Below are positions 1-5,507 of a stretch of 10,361 bases of DNA, in pieces. The stretch lies in the NCBI GenBank assembly GCA_946408315.1, contig CAMJRV010000052.1, positions 1 through 10,361 on the forward strand, read 5' to 3'. Position numbers and translations under genes: made by a program. Under the pieces are notes generated by a model. The model was not told the DNA's origin, searched no databases, and worked only from the letters and a program-made list of their open reading frames with translations. Position 1 is the stretch's first letter. Each line of letters starts with the position of its first letter. This DNA is from an uncultured Bacillota bacterium (lineage in GTDB: Bacteria > Bacillota > Clostridia > Peptostreptococcales > Anaerovoracaceae).

Positions 1-424
1 GATTGCTGTTGCCGATGGAACGGATCTTATCCGTGGTCTCCGTCATGATGTCTTCAAAGTACGTGCTGTGAAAGATGAAAATGGGAAAGGCCTTTTCGTC
101 CGCAAAGCGGATCACTTCTTCCGGCAGCTCGTTATAATAAATATTTTTGACGGCAAGGCCGCTTAGCCGGTTTCTTTCCAGGATTTTTACAGCGTCGAGA
201 ATCCGTTCCGGATGATCTTTGGCAAACAGCATGCTGCACAGTGCGAATTCTCCTTCGACAAAGGATGCCTTGATCTGAGGATATTTATCGTCGGTTTGTG
301 GTACCACTTCCCAATCCAGAAACCCTACCCGCTCTATCACTCGGTTCAGGCCGCGATGACCGGCTATCAGTCTGAAATTGGAATAGGAATTGAGTTTGAT
401 CGCTTCTGAAACGGTCAGGGCCAT
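1..424 (-). CDS. PucR-family transcriptional regulator, N-terminal part (cut by window edge)
   Basis: The reverse strand reads from an ATG at 424-422 for 141 codons without a stop and runs off the left edge. The protein begins MALTVSEAIKLNSYSNFRLI and continues with AGHRGLNRVIERVGFLDWE. This is the pattern of the PucR N-terminal domain (purine catabolism regulatory protein-like): a short 'SEA..L' helix, then the 'L.AG..GL.R.V..V' strand. Regulators of this family normally continue to 400-550 residues and end in a PucR-type helix-turn-helix; that part is outside the window. They usually respond to small metabolites and often regulate a neighbouring catabolic operon, but no target can be named here. 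An AGGAGG at 438-433 lies 8 bases before the ATG and supports the start. The gene is divergent from the Crp/Fnr gene, with 149 bases between the two start codons. Family assignment is by eye from the first 141 residues only. Confidence 0.8.
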   Translation of the reverse strand, partial: MALTVSEAIKLNSYSNFRLIAGHRGLNRVIERVGFLDWEVVPQTDDKYPQIKASFVEGEFALCSMLFAKDHPERILDAVKILERNRLSGLAVKNIYYNELPEEVIRFADEKAFPIFIFHSTYFEDIMTETTDKIRSIGNSN

Positions 425-456
425 GCGGATTTCCTCCTCGAAATTGTTTAAGGATT

Positions 457-485
457 ATTATATCATAAAGGAGTATAATTGAGTA
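457..485 (-). promoter_or_regulatory. Possible promoter of the PucR-type gene
   Basis: On the reverse strand a perfect TATAAT (462-457) stands about 32 bases before the start codon of the PucR-type gene. The matching -35 position (485-480, TACTCA) is poor, so only the -10 element is convincing. The same 149-base gap must also hold the promoter of the divergent Crp/Fnr gene. A plus-strand TATAAT is present at 474-479, but it has no recognisable -35 element at the right distance. Confidence 0.3.
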
Positions 486-573
486 TAAGGGAAGACGGGC
501 GAAGGAGTCTCGAATTTGCAAAATTAGGGGATCGTGAGTTTGTAAGAATAGAAAGATCATGAGGTGAGGCGGG

Positions 574-1278
574 ATGAAGAGCGGTAACGGCGGCTGCCTG
601 CATTGCAGCCATCAATTGTGCGCCAAAAGGGTTCCTATCTTTTCGGCTCTGGAGGAAAAAGAGCTGAGTCAGGTTGTGGACCTGATTCTGCGAAGACAGT
701 ACGAGAAAGGAGAGATGATCCTCCTGGAAGGGGCGGAGCTTGACAGCCTGATTATCGTAAATCACGGCATGGTAAAGGCGTTTCGGTATACCGAGGAAGG
801 GAAGGAACAGATCCTGTACCTCTTTTCGGAGGGAGATTTCTTTGGGGAAAAGAACCTGCTGTCCCGGGGAGAAGCGACGTATAACGCCGAAGCGCTGGAG
901 CGCACCCATGTCTGCATGATCCGGAATGAGGATTTTCAGGAACTGCTGCGAGATTACCCGGAAATCAGCCTGAAGATCATCAGGGAGCTCAGCGCCAGAC
1001 TCGACCGGCTGGAAGGAGCGCTTCAGAGCATGGGGACGAAAAATGCGGAAGCCCGGCTCAGCGCCGTTCTTCTGGAATTTGCCGGGAAATACGGAACGTC
1101 CCACCCGGAGGGTATCCAATTTGATCTTCCCTTCAGCCGGGAAGGAATCGCGAATTACATCGGCGCCGCCCGGGAAACGGTGAGCCGGAGGCTGAACCGC
1201 CTTCAGGAAGAAGGAATCATCGACATGATCGGGAACAAAAAAATTATTATAAAAGATAAGAATGCGCTGAAATTATGA
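574..1278 (+). CDS. Crp/Fnr-family transcriptional regulator with FNR-like cysteine set
   Basis: A 234-residue cytoplasmic DNA-binding regulator. Residues about 25-125 form the cyclic-nucleotide-binding-like beta-roll (GEMILLEGAELDSLIIV, then 'FSEGDFFGEKNLL'). A long dimerisation helix follows (about 126-160), then a C-terminal winged helix-turn-helix with recognition helix GAARETVSRRLNRLQEEG. The residues E201, S204 and R205 match the E-x-x-S-R of FNR that reads TTGAT half-sites. Cysteines C8, C11, C16 and C114 match the layout of the four [4Fe-4S] ligands of E. coli FNR (C20, C23, C29, C122). This suggests a cluster sensitive to O2 or NO. The N-terminal spacing is CX2CX4C, one residue shorter than in FNR. 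No clear TTGAT-N4-ATCAA box was found in the window. GAGGTGAG at 561-568 is the likely ribosome binding site. The Ric gene follows 79 bases downstream in the same direction and is a plausible target. Family is certain; the sensed signal is inference. Confidence 0.92.
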   Translation: MKSGNGGCLHCSHQLCAKRVPIFSALEEKELSQVVDLILRRQYEKGEMILLEGAELDSLIIVNHGMVKAFRYTEEGKEQILYLFSEGDFFGEKNLLSRGEATYNAEALERTHVCMIRNEDFQELLRDYPEISLKIIRELSARLDRLEGALQSMGTKNAEARLSAVLLEFAGKYGTSHPEGIQFDLPFSREGIANYIGAARETVSRRLNRLQEEGIIDMIGNKKIIIKDKNALKL

Positions 1279-1357
1279 CCGGGATCACAGTTTTTACAGC
1301 CGGAACAGGATATGATTGAGACAAAGATGCAAATAAAAAGAGAAAAGAGGGATTTGT

Positions 1358-2062
1358 ATGAATAAGTTTCAATCAGCGCAAAGCGTCGGAGAGATCGTAT
1401 CGATGATGCCCGGAGCAAGCGAGGTTTTTAAAAAATTTAATATCGATTTCTGCTGCGGGGGGCACAGATCATTGTCCGAGGTGGTCAGGGCTCAAAATCT
1501 TGATGAGGCGGAAGTCCTCGGGAAGCTTGACGAGATGTATGAGAAAACGGAACAATTGTCCGGCCATACCGATTTCAGAAAAATGACGCTCACCGACCTG
1601 ATCGACCATATCGTCAATACCCATCACGTCTATTTAAATAGAGCGCTGCCCGAACTGAGCGATCTGACGAACACCATATTAAGAGTACACGGCCCGACGC
1701 ACTCGGTCCTGTTCCGGGTCCATAAGCTGTTTCACAGCCTGAAGATGGAGCTGGAGCAGCATCTGATCAAGGAGGAAGAGATTCTGTTTCCGCTGATCAA
1801 GGAATATGACGTCAATCTCTCAGAGCCCCTTTTGGAGAAGATCTCTGCCATCGTCAAAGAGACGGAAGAAGAGCATGAGGCGGCAGGAGATATCCTGAAG
1901 GAGTTGAGAAGGATCACGGAAGACTACCTTGTTCCTGCCGACGGCTGCGCCACGTACAGCAAAACGTTTCAGAAGCTGCAGGAGCTGGAGTCGGATCTGT
2001 TCCAGCATATCCACCTGGAAAATAATATTTTGTTCCGGCAGCTTGGACTGGAAGTCCGGTAG
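1358..2062 (+). CDS. ric: Iron-sulfur cluster repair di-iron protein (Ric/ScdA/YtfE family)
   Basis: A 234-residue cytoplasmic protein of the Ric family, known in E. coli (YtfE) and Staphylococcus (ScdA) to help restore iron-sulfur clusters damaged by nitric oxide or peroxide. The N-terminal ScdA_N domain (about residues 5-60) carries the signature NIDFCCGG with the adjacent cysteines C32 and C33. The hemerythrin-like four-helix domain follows (about 78-230). Candidate di-iron ligands are H84, H111, H135 with E139 in EQHLIKEEEILFP, H173 in EEEHEAAG, and H219 with E221 in HIHLENNILF. These match the positions of the YtfE ligands in order and spacing. AAGAGGG lies six bases before the ATG. Length is typical of the family (about 220-240). 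Its place behind an FNR-type regulator fits control by oxygen or nitric oxide, but co-transcription was not shown. Confidence 0.95.
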   Translation: MNKFQSAQSVGEIVSMMPGASEVFKKFNIDFCCGGHRSLSEVVRAQNLDEAEVLGKLDEMYEKTEQLSGHTDFRKMTLTDLIDHIVNTHHVYLNRALPELSDLTNTILRVHGPTHSVLFRVHKLFHSLKMELEQHLIKEEEILFPLIKEYDVNLSEPLLEKISAIVKETEEEHEAAGDILKELRRITEDYLVPADGCATYSKTFQKLQELESDLFQHIHLENNILFRQLGLEVR

Positions 2063-2090
2063 CATGCGTATGGAGAACGCGGAGCTCGAG

Positions 2091-2128
2091 AATCAAGCCT
2101 CTTCTTTTTTCTCTTTTGAGGCCTGATT
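2091..2128. repeat. Inverted repeat just after ric, possible weak two-way terminator
   Basis: AATCAAGCCTC (2091-2101) pairs with GAGGCCTGATT (2118-2128), 10 of 11 positions, around a pyrimidine-rich 16-base loop. It begins 28 bases after the ric stop codon and overlaps the last codons of the convergent small gene. The plus-strand side is followed by a broken T-rich stretch rather than a clean T run, so a terminator role is only possible. Confidence 0.35.
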
Positions 2129-2290
2129 TCTGTTTTCGATCAGTTCACGCTGCACCGCGATGGTGGCAAGGGTATCGGCAAGCTGCGTGAGAGCCGCCGC
2201 CAGCAGCGCCAGTTCGTCATCGTCGGGAATATCTTTGGAAATGAGTATCGCCGTGGCGGTAATAAAAGCGGCCAGTTCACAGGGATCCAT
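2093..2290 (-). CDS. Small conserved-type protein, probably DUF6774-like
   Basis: A 65-residue protein, MDPCELAAFITATAILISKD and onward, ending in a charged tail (KEKKEEA). The core alternates hydrophobic helices (CELAAFITATAILI; ELALLAAALTQLADTLATIA) with an acidic turn (DIPDDDE). It has no signal peptide and no clear membrane segment. The pattern 'PCELxAxITAxAI...DELALLAAxxTQLxDTLATI' resembles small proteins of unknown function that are common in clostridia and, from memory, are placed in DUF6774. The start at 2290 is chosen over an ATG 12 codons upstream because GAGGTG lies five bases before it. That ribosome binding site is buried in a 12-bp stem (2293-2341), so translation may be controlled. 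The gene is convergent with ric. Function is unknown. Confidence 0.65.
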   Translation of the reverse strand: MDPCELAAFITATAILISKDIPDDDELALLAAALTQLADTLATIAVQRELIENRNQASKEKKEEA

Positions 2291-2292
2291 AG

Positions 2293-2345
2293 AAGCACCT
2301 CGGTCTGTAGATATCAGTATCAGCATATTACCGAGGTGCTTTTTT
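2293..2345 (+). terminator. Perfect 12-bp hairpin with T6 on the plus strand; hides the ribosome binding site of the minus-strand gene
   Basis: AAGCACCTCGGT (2293-2304) and ACCGAGGTGCTT (2330-2341) form a perfect 12-bp stem with a 25-base loop. On the plus strand the stem is followed by T residues at 2340-2345, the form of an intrinsic terminator, and could end transcripts that run on from ric. On the minus strand there is no U tract. There the downstream arm holds the GAGGTG ribosome binding site (2301-2296) of the gene starting at 2290, so the folded leader would block its translation. Which role matters, or both, is inference. Confidence 0.6.
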
Positions 2346-2392
2346 CGTTACGGGATGTGAACAGAAAGCGCGATCGTCAAACAAACAAAGAC

Positions 2393-2635
2393 CTAATTAT
2401 TTGGAAGATTTTTATCGTTCGTTTGATCTTCAGGGTAATACTTTTTTATATTCTTATATATTAAACTTGAAAAAATCGCTTGAATGACAGCAATAAGGGC
2501 AAGGATTCCCACCATCAGTTCTGCATCAATAAATCGGGATATTTCACCATACTTGTAAAGGGAGCAAAAAACAAAAGTCAGCCCTCCCAGCGTGGTTCCT
2601 AAATAGGAATAAAGTTTGATTCTTTTTATAAGCAT
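2393..2635 (-). CDS. Small two-helix membrane protein, unknown function
   Basis: An 80-residue protein when started at the methionine at 2635. Two hydrophobic stretches are visible: about residues 10-26 (YSYLGTTLGGLTFVFCSLY) and 40-59 (ELMVGILALIAVIQAIFSSL). They are joined by a short loop and followed by a charged, polar tail (KKYYPEDQTNDKNLPNN). I prefer 2635 over the in-frame ATG at 2641 because AGAGG lies eight bases before 2635 but only two bases before 2641. It is the next open frame after the broken secreted-protein copy on the same strand and shares its AT-rich composition. No family recognised. It could be an ordinary small membrane peptide; the evidence that it is translated is the ribosome binding site and the coherent membrane topology. 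Confidence 0.55.
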   Translation of the reverse strand: MLIKRIKLYSYLGTTLGGLTFVFCSLYKYGEISRFIDAELMVGILALIAVIQAIFSSLIYKNIKKYYPEDQTNDKNLPNN

Positions 2636-2680
2636 CGGCATTACCTCTTTCTATAAATTTTCTTGTATCGCCTGTGTCCG

Positions 2681-2753
2681 TTTTCACGGTGCCAGATCCT
2701 GTTAAATAGTAATCTTTATCCGCTAAGTAAATTGAGTTTGACTCGACCCGAAT
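2681..2753. repeat. Direct repeat, copy A (partner 4391-4463)
   Basis: These 73 bases differ from 4391-4463 at three positions only. Copy A lies inside the broken secreted-protein copy. Together the two copies flank both VanZ genes, about 1.7 kb apart and in the same orientation, so recombination between them would delete the pair. Confidence 0.9.
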
Positions 2754-2865
2754 ACTTATAGTAGCTATCACCACTTGTAAATCCGGACAGCTCTATGGTT
2801 TCAGTAGTAGCGGATTTGTAGTTGGCAGTTTTGCTAAAGCCAGTACTTTGAATAGCATTAAACTT
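2681..2865 (-). pseudogene. Broken 3' copy of the secreted-protein gene at 4383-4955
   Basis: The reverse strand encodes GFSKTANYKSATTETIELSG, then FTSGDSYY, which matches GFSNTANFKSATTETKGLSG FTSGDSYY of the intact protein at 4383-4955. After this the copy has lost two bases (around 2754-2764). The continuation VESNSIYLADKDYYLTGSGT lies in another reading frame and again matches the intact protein (VESNSSYLADKDYYLTGSGT). The copy lacks the first two thirds of the gene, including the signal peptide and start. It also lacks the native stop, since the frame continues past the conserved GTVKT. It begins directly after the VanZ stop codon at 2883. Conservation is uneven: very high at 2681-2753, much lower upstream. 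It is best read as a decayed partial duplication. Confidence 0.85.
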
Positions 2866-2882
2866 TGCGCCATAGGGGCATA

Positions 2883-3491
2883 TCATTTTACCGGCTGATT
2901 ATGATAAGATCCTGTCACAATAGCTGCCACATTAAATATATAGTCCCAAAATCTGTTAAGGCCAGAATTATCATTTTTCAATAACTTTAGAAAAGTTATC
3001 GAGACAATTCTAAGACAACCAAACCCAATGATAGTTCCCGTAAAATTGCATATCACATCGTCAATGTCTATAAATCTGAAGGTGAAACCTTTGGAAAAAA
3101 CAATTGCAATCATAAATTGCATCGATTCAATCATTAAACCAGAAAGAAGGGCTGCAATTACGATTCTTTTCCAAGTATTTATTTTTGACACAAAGGGAAG
3201 ACCAAATCCGAGAGGAAACATCATTATAATATTAAGAAGTGCCTCCGTCGTCATTATATTCGTAAACGGAATCAGGCTTATGCTTTCAAAGAGGTTTGGT
3301 TCATACCAATTGGAAAAGACAGGGAAAGGAAACAGCGTTAATTTAGCTATGTTCAAAATATATAAAAACATAATAAAAGAAAACAAGATATATAGAGAAT
3401 CCTTCTTTAACGGAAATTTTAAAATAAGTGCTATTATAATAAAAATAATAAATCCGATAATAACGGTTAATATATCGAAATCAACTAACAT
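2883..3491 (-). CDS. VanZ-family integral membrane protein
   Basis: A 202-residue, very hydrophobic protein of the VanZ-like family. Predicted membrane segments lie near residues 7-25, 33-55, 84-101, 109-131 and 150-168. Family hallmarks are visible: 'LTLFPFPV' after the second helix, 'SLIPFTNI', 'NIIMMFPLGFGLPF', the acidic 'IESMQ' in a helix, and the loop 'FRFIDIDDVICNFTGTIIGF' with its acidic triad. The founding VanZ protein accompanies glycopeptide-resistance genes and gives low-level teicoplanin resistance by an unknown mechanism; most relatives have no known role, and no van genes are seen here. AGAGGA precedes the ATG by five bases. It follows another VanZ gene by 133 bases, with a 13-bp inverted repeat between them. 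The two proteins share family motifs but are clearly diverged, so this is not a recent duplication. Confidence 0.88.
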   Translation of the reverse strand: MLVDFDILTVIIGFIIFIIIALILKFPLKKDSLYILFSFIMFLYILNIAKLTLFPFPVFSNWYEPNLFESISLIPFTNIMTTEALLNIIMMFPLGFGLPFVSKINTWKRIVIAALLSGLMIESMQFMIAIVFSKGFTFRFIDIDDVICNFTGTIIGFGCLRIVSITFLKLLKNDNSGLNRFWDYIFNVAAIVTGSYHNQPVK

Positions 3492-3517
3492 TTTTTCCTC
3501 TGTATTCGCTTGATATT

Positions 3518-3549
3518 GCTACCTGCGTTGAATTTACAACGCAGGTAGC
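3518..3549. repeat. Perfect 13-bp inverted repeat between the two VanZ genes
   Basis: GCTACCTGCGTTG (3518-3530) and CAACGCAGGTAGC (3537-3549) pair perfectly around a six-base loop. Neither strand has a T run behind the stem, so it is not a standard intrinsic terminator. It lies 26 bases upstream of the start codon at 3491 and does not cover that gene's ribosome binding site. It may protect or process the mRNA, or bind a regulator. Confidence 0.75.
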
Positions 3550-3566
3550 GACCTAAGGAAATCAGG

Positions 3567-3665
3567 TCAAACCGCTTCGTTTTTCTCCGTGGGAACCTGC
3601 TTTCTCTTGACTTCCGTAGTCACATTATTCTTTTTCAGCGCCTTCAAGATGAGGATATTGAGCGC
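3567..3665 (-). other. Open frame of 32 codons overlapping the VanZ 3' end, possible remnant of a gene end
   Basis: In a second reverse frame, from after a stop at 3668-3666 to TGA at 3569-3567, the sequence reads ALNILILKALKKNNVTTEVK followed by RKQVPTEKNEAV. It has no ATG or recognisable ribosome binding site. Its mix of residues looks like a protein C-terminus, and it overlaps the last 14 codons or so of the VanZ gene (3625-4314). It may be the left-over end of a gene replaced by recombination, or chance. I do not recognise a family. Confidence 0.25.
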
Positions 3666-4314
3666 CTAAAATAAGAAACCCCAACTGCCTTAGAGGCTTT
3701 ATTTTGAAAATATAGAATCCAAGACTGCATCCGATCAAGCCCAAAATAATATCGTCAATATCAAACACACCAGTGCTTGTAAACAATTGTACTATTTCGA
3801 TTAAGAGAATCAGAGTAAGGCACACTAGAAATAATCTTTTTTTAGCCACATTATAAAGAGCATAGCTCAAGATTGCTCCGACCGGTATATAAATCAAGAT
3901 CATACCAAAAATATTTTGCAGTATGGTAGAAGTATTAATCTTGCTGCCGGATAAAGCAAATATATATGCAATAATCTGATGAAATGGAATAAAGTTTGTC
4001 TTATTTATAAAGCTTAATTCCATATAAAAGGGTTCAGGGTTTAATTGAATACATATTAAAAAAATAGCATAGCAAATGAATAAAATTGTGAGTAGGTTCT
4101 TGATATACTTTTCTTTTATCTCAATATCTGTGTAACCCGAAACATATATTCTATGGCCTGCGAGAATACAAATCATATACAAAGCCATAAAAGGAGTGAA
4201 CGTTCGATAGTCTAAAAAAGGATGCAATATTTTTAAATAAATGCTGTAAAGCAAAAAGATTAAGCTAATAATCCAAAACAAGATCCCTATCCCTCTTTTG
4301 ATTTCTGTTTTCAT
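3625..4314 (-). CDS. VanZ-family integral membrane protein (second copy)
   Basis: A 229-residue membrane protein when started at 4314. Membrane segments lie near residues 7-27, 39-55, 72-91, about 133-153, 160-178 and 190-203. VanZ-like motifs are 'NFIPFHQI', 'ILQNIFGMILIYIPVGAILSY', 'LLIEIVQLF' and 'GVFDIDDIILGLIGCSLGF'. The FDIDD loop and IE..Q helix match the other VanZ protein at 2883-3491. The start at 4314 is preferred over an upstream in-frame ATG at 4362: GAAAGGA lies eight bases before it, whereas the upstream one lies inside a 14-bp inverted repeat and adds a cysteine-rich, non-family leader. The last residues (GAQYPHLEGAEKE) do not look like a VanZ tail and overlap a second open frame, so the 3' end may be a recombination joint. 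Substrate and role are unknown. Confidence 0.85.
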   Translation of the reverse strand: MKTEIKRGIGILFWIISLIFLLYSIYLKILHPFLDYRTFTPFMALYMICILAGHRIYVSGYTDIEIKEKYIKNLLTILFICYAIFLICIQLNPEPFYMELSFINKTNFIPFHQIIAYIFALSGSKINTSTILQNIFGMILIYIPVGAILSYALYNVAKKRLFLVCLTLILLIEIVQLFTSTGVFDIDDIILGLIGCSLGFYIFKIKPLRQLGFLILGAQYPHLEGAEKE

Positions 4315-4336
4315 TTTTCTTATCCTTTCTACCGGT

Positions 4337-4369
4337 TTACTGAGTGTGCAGGTTGTGCACACTCAGTAA
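4337..4369. repeat. Perfect 14-bp inverted repeat between secreted-protein and VanZ genes
   Basis: TTACTGAGTGTGCA (4337-4350) and TGCACACTCAGTAA (4356-4369) pair perfectly around a five-base loop. It begins 13 bases after the stop of the secreted-protein gene and ends about eight bases before the ribosome binding site of the next VanZ gene. There is no T run on either side. It could cap the 3' end of a processed mRNA for the secreted protein, reduce read-through into the VanZ genes, or serve as an operator. Confidence 0.75.
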
Positions 4370-4382
4370 TGAAAATTCTTTA

Positions 4383-4955
4383 CTACTTCGTTTTCACGGT
4401 GCCAGATCCCGTTAAATAGTAATCTTTATCCGCTAAGTAACTTGAGTTTGACTCGACTCGAATGCGTATGTAGTAACTATCGCCACTTGTAAATCCGGAC
4501 AATCCTTTGGTTTCGGTAGTAGCAGATTTAAAATTTGCAGTGTTTGAAAATCCCAGTAATTTGAAGATTTTCACGCTATAATCAACTACTTTAGGGTTTG
4601 AGACGGGGTTGTTCCAAGCGTCTGTAATTCGTGCAGAGGATTTGACATCTACTTGTGTGCTATTAATTACAAAAGCGGTTGGGGATTCAACCTGGGATTT
4701 AATAGAGAATTCAAAGCTCTTTGAGATTTCTCCTGCGGCCATTGTTGACATTCCGGTATCATCGATCCATCTGAAATACTCGCCGGTATCCGGGTTTGTC
4801 CAATCCTCTCCAACCTCAATAATTTGAACGGAATTGTTTTGTGAAGTAGCGCTCGCATTAGGATTTTCTTCTGATGCAAAAGAGAAAACGGTGCTGCACA
4901 TGATTAACATTAAGCACAGTAACAATGAAGCTATTTTTGATTTTTTCCTTAACAT
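4383..4955 (-). CDS. Small secreted protein, unknown family
   Basis: A 190-residue exported protein. The N-terminus has KK-rich residues followed by a hydrophobic stretch (IASLLLCLMLIMCSTVFSFA) and a likely signal peptidase I site after A27 (SFA/SEE). The cysteine at position 20 does not sit in a lipobox. The mature part is rich in Ser, Thr, Asn and aromatic residues and looks like a beta-sandwich: an 'EDWTNPDTGEYFRWIDD' segment, then strands ending in YYIRIRVESNSSYLADKDYY LTGSGTV. The start at 4955 has AAAGGAGAG seven bases upstream; an ATG seven codons earlier has none. Two stop codons in a row end it (TAG TAA). A broken copy of its 3' end lies at 2681-2865. It follows another secreted-protein gene and precedes two VanZ genes. 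I do not recognise a named family; a surface or matrix role is a guess. Confidence 0.8.
   Translation of the reverse strand: MLRKKSKIASLLLCLMLIMCSTVFSFASEENPNASATSQNNSVQIIEVGEDWTNPDTGEYFRWIDDTGMSTMAAGEISKSFEFSIKSQVESPTAFVINSTQVDVKSSARITDAWNNPVSNPKVVDYSVKIFKLLGFSNTANFKSATTETKGLSGFTSGDSYYIRIRVESNSSYLADKDYYLTGSGTVKTK
4391..4463. repeat. Direct repeat, copy B (partner 2681-2753)
   Basis: This is the 3' end of the intact secreted-protein gene. It differs from copy A at three of 73 positions. Just outside this stretch, similarity drops at once, including the two-base loss in the broken copy. Confidence 0.9.
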
Positions 4956-4979
4956 GATAAATCTCTCCTTTTCCATTAA

Positions 4980-5007
4980 ATAATAACTGGTAAATAAACT
5001 GAGTAAA
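4980..5007 (-). promoter_or_regulatory. Possible sigma-A-type promoter for the secreted-protein gene
   Basis: On the reverse strand TTTACT (5007-5002) and TATTAT (4985-4980) are 16 bases apart, ending 24 bases before the start codon at 4955. This would allow expression of the secreted and VanZ genes apart from the sigma-factor operon. The region is AT-rich, so chance matches are likely. Confidence 0.3.
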
Positions 5008-5062
5008 ATAAACTTTAATTTTTGACTATTGGTTCATTAGAATTTGCCCTCCCTCTTTTTGG

Positions 5063-5506
5063 TCAATAAGACCTTTCCATACTGGTAATTGAGCAGGTAT
5101 CCAACAACGTTCCATTCTTATAGGTTTTGATCGTGCCTGTGAAACGGTATGTAAACCCTTTTGAAATACTTGCTGATTCTTTAAAATTGGCACTTCCATT
5201 TGAAGGGGCAACGCTTTGGTCCCATGAGTCGATGGTTTTCCAGCTTCCCGACTGGTATTGCTGCAGCTTTATGCTGAAACTAACCTTGTCTGCTTTCGCT
5301 GAAGTCGTTGACACAAGCACGGTACAGACGGCCTTTCCCGAGCTGATGGTCAAGTCGGACTCATAACTACTCATGCCTGTCCACATGGGAGAAACCCCAC
5401 TTGCAATATAGGAGTCCCCCGATGCGGCCTCTGACGCGTAGGTCGCGCCCGGTGCAGATATGACAGCTAGGACCAAAATCGCTACGGCAACTATTTTTTT
5501 TCCCAT
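5063..5506 (-). CDS. Small secreted protein, beta-rich (possibly DUF6147-like)
   Basis: A 147-residue exported protein. Its signal peptide is clear: MGKKIVAVAILVLAVISAPG then ATYA, with cleavage expected after A24 (TYA/SEA). The mature part has alternating hydrophobic residues typical of an Ig-like beta-sandwich: SDLTISSGKAVCTVLVST, then KVSFSIKLQQYQSGSWKTID, then FTYRFTGTIKTYKNGTLL. Two cysteines (one in KAVCTV, one in LDTCSI) could form a disulfide. The pattern '.L.IS.GKA.C...V......K....I.LQ....GSWKTI..W' resembles small exported clostridial proteins that I associate, from memory, with DUF6147. Start 5506 is chosen because AAAGGAGG lies seven bases upstream; the in-frame ATG at 5524 includes that site in its own codons. 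It follows the anti-sigma gene by 69 bases, with an attenuator-like hairpin covering its ribosome binding site. Role unknown. Confidence 0.8.
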   Translation of the reverse strand: MGKKIVAVAILVLAVISAPGATYASEAASGDSYIASGVSPMWTGMSSYESDLTISSGKAVCTVLVSTTSAKADKVSFSIKLQQYQSGSWKTIDSWDQSVAPSNGSANFKESASISKGFTYRFTGTIKTYKNGTLLDTCSITSMERSY

Positions 5507-5507
5507 T

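Noticed and set aside
463..1119. Open frame of 218 codons on the minus strand opposite the Crp/Fnr gene
   Set aside because: Shadow of a clear regulator gene; low-complexity composition and no recognisable domain.
1279..1357. FNR-type operator before ric
   Set aside because: I looked for TTGAT-N4-ATCAA and TGTGA-N6-TCACA. Only isolated half-site-like pieces (TTGAG near 1315, ATCACA near 1284) are present, not a symmetric site.
2544..2774. Open frame of 76 codons starting with the conserved VESNS.YLADKDYY segment
   Set aside because: It arises from the frameshifted end of the broken gene copy running on into the small membrane gene in another frame; it is not an independent gene.
3028..3513. 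Open frame of 161 codons on the plus strand
   Set aside because: It is the complement of the first VanZ gene, whose membrane segments and motifs are much more convincing.
2883..4314. Recent tandem duplication of the VanZ gene
   Set aside because: The two proteins share only short family motifs and differ in length and helix layout, so they are old paralogues or independent acquisitions.
4894..4955. Lipoprotein signal in the secreted protein at 4383-4955
   Set aside because: The cysteines in the signal region are preceded by leucines or Ile-Met, not by the small residues of a lipobox. An Ala-x-Ala-like cut site fits better.
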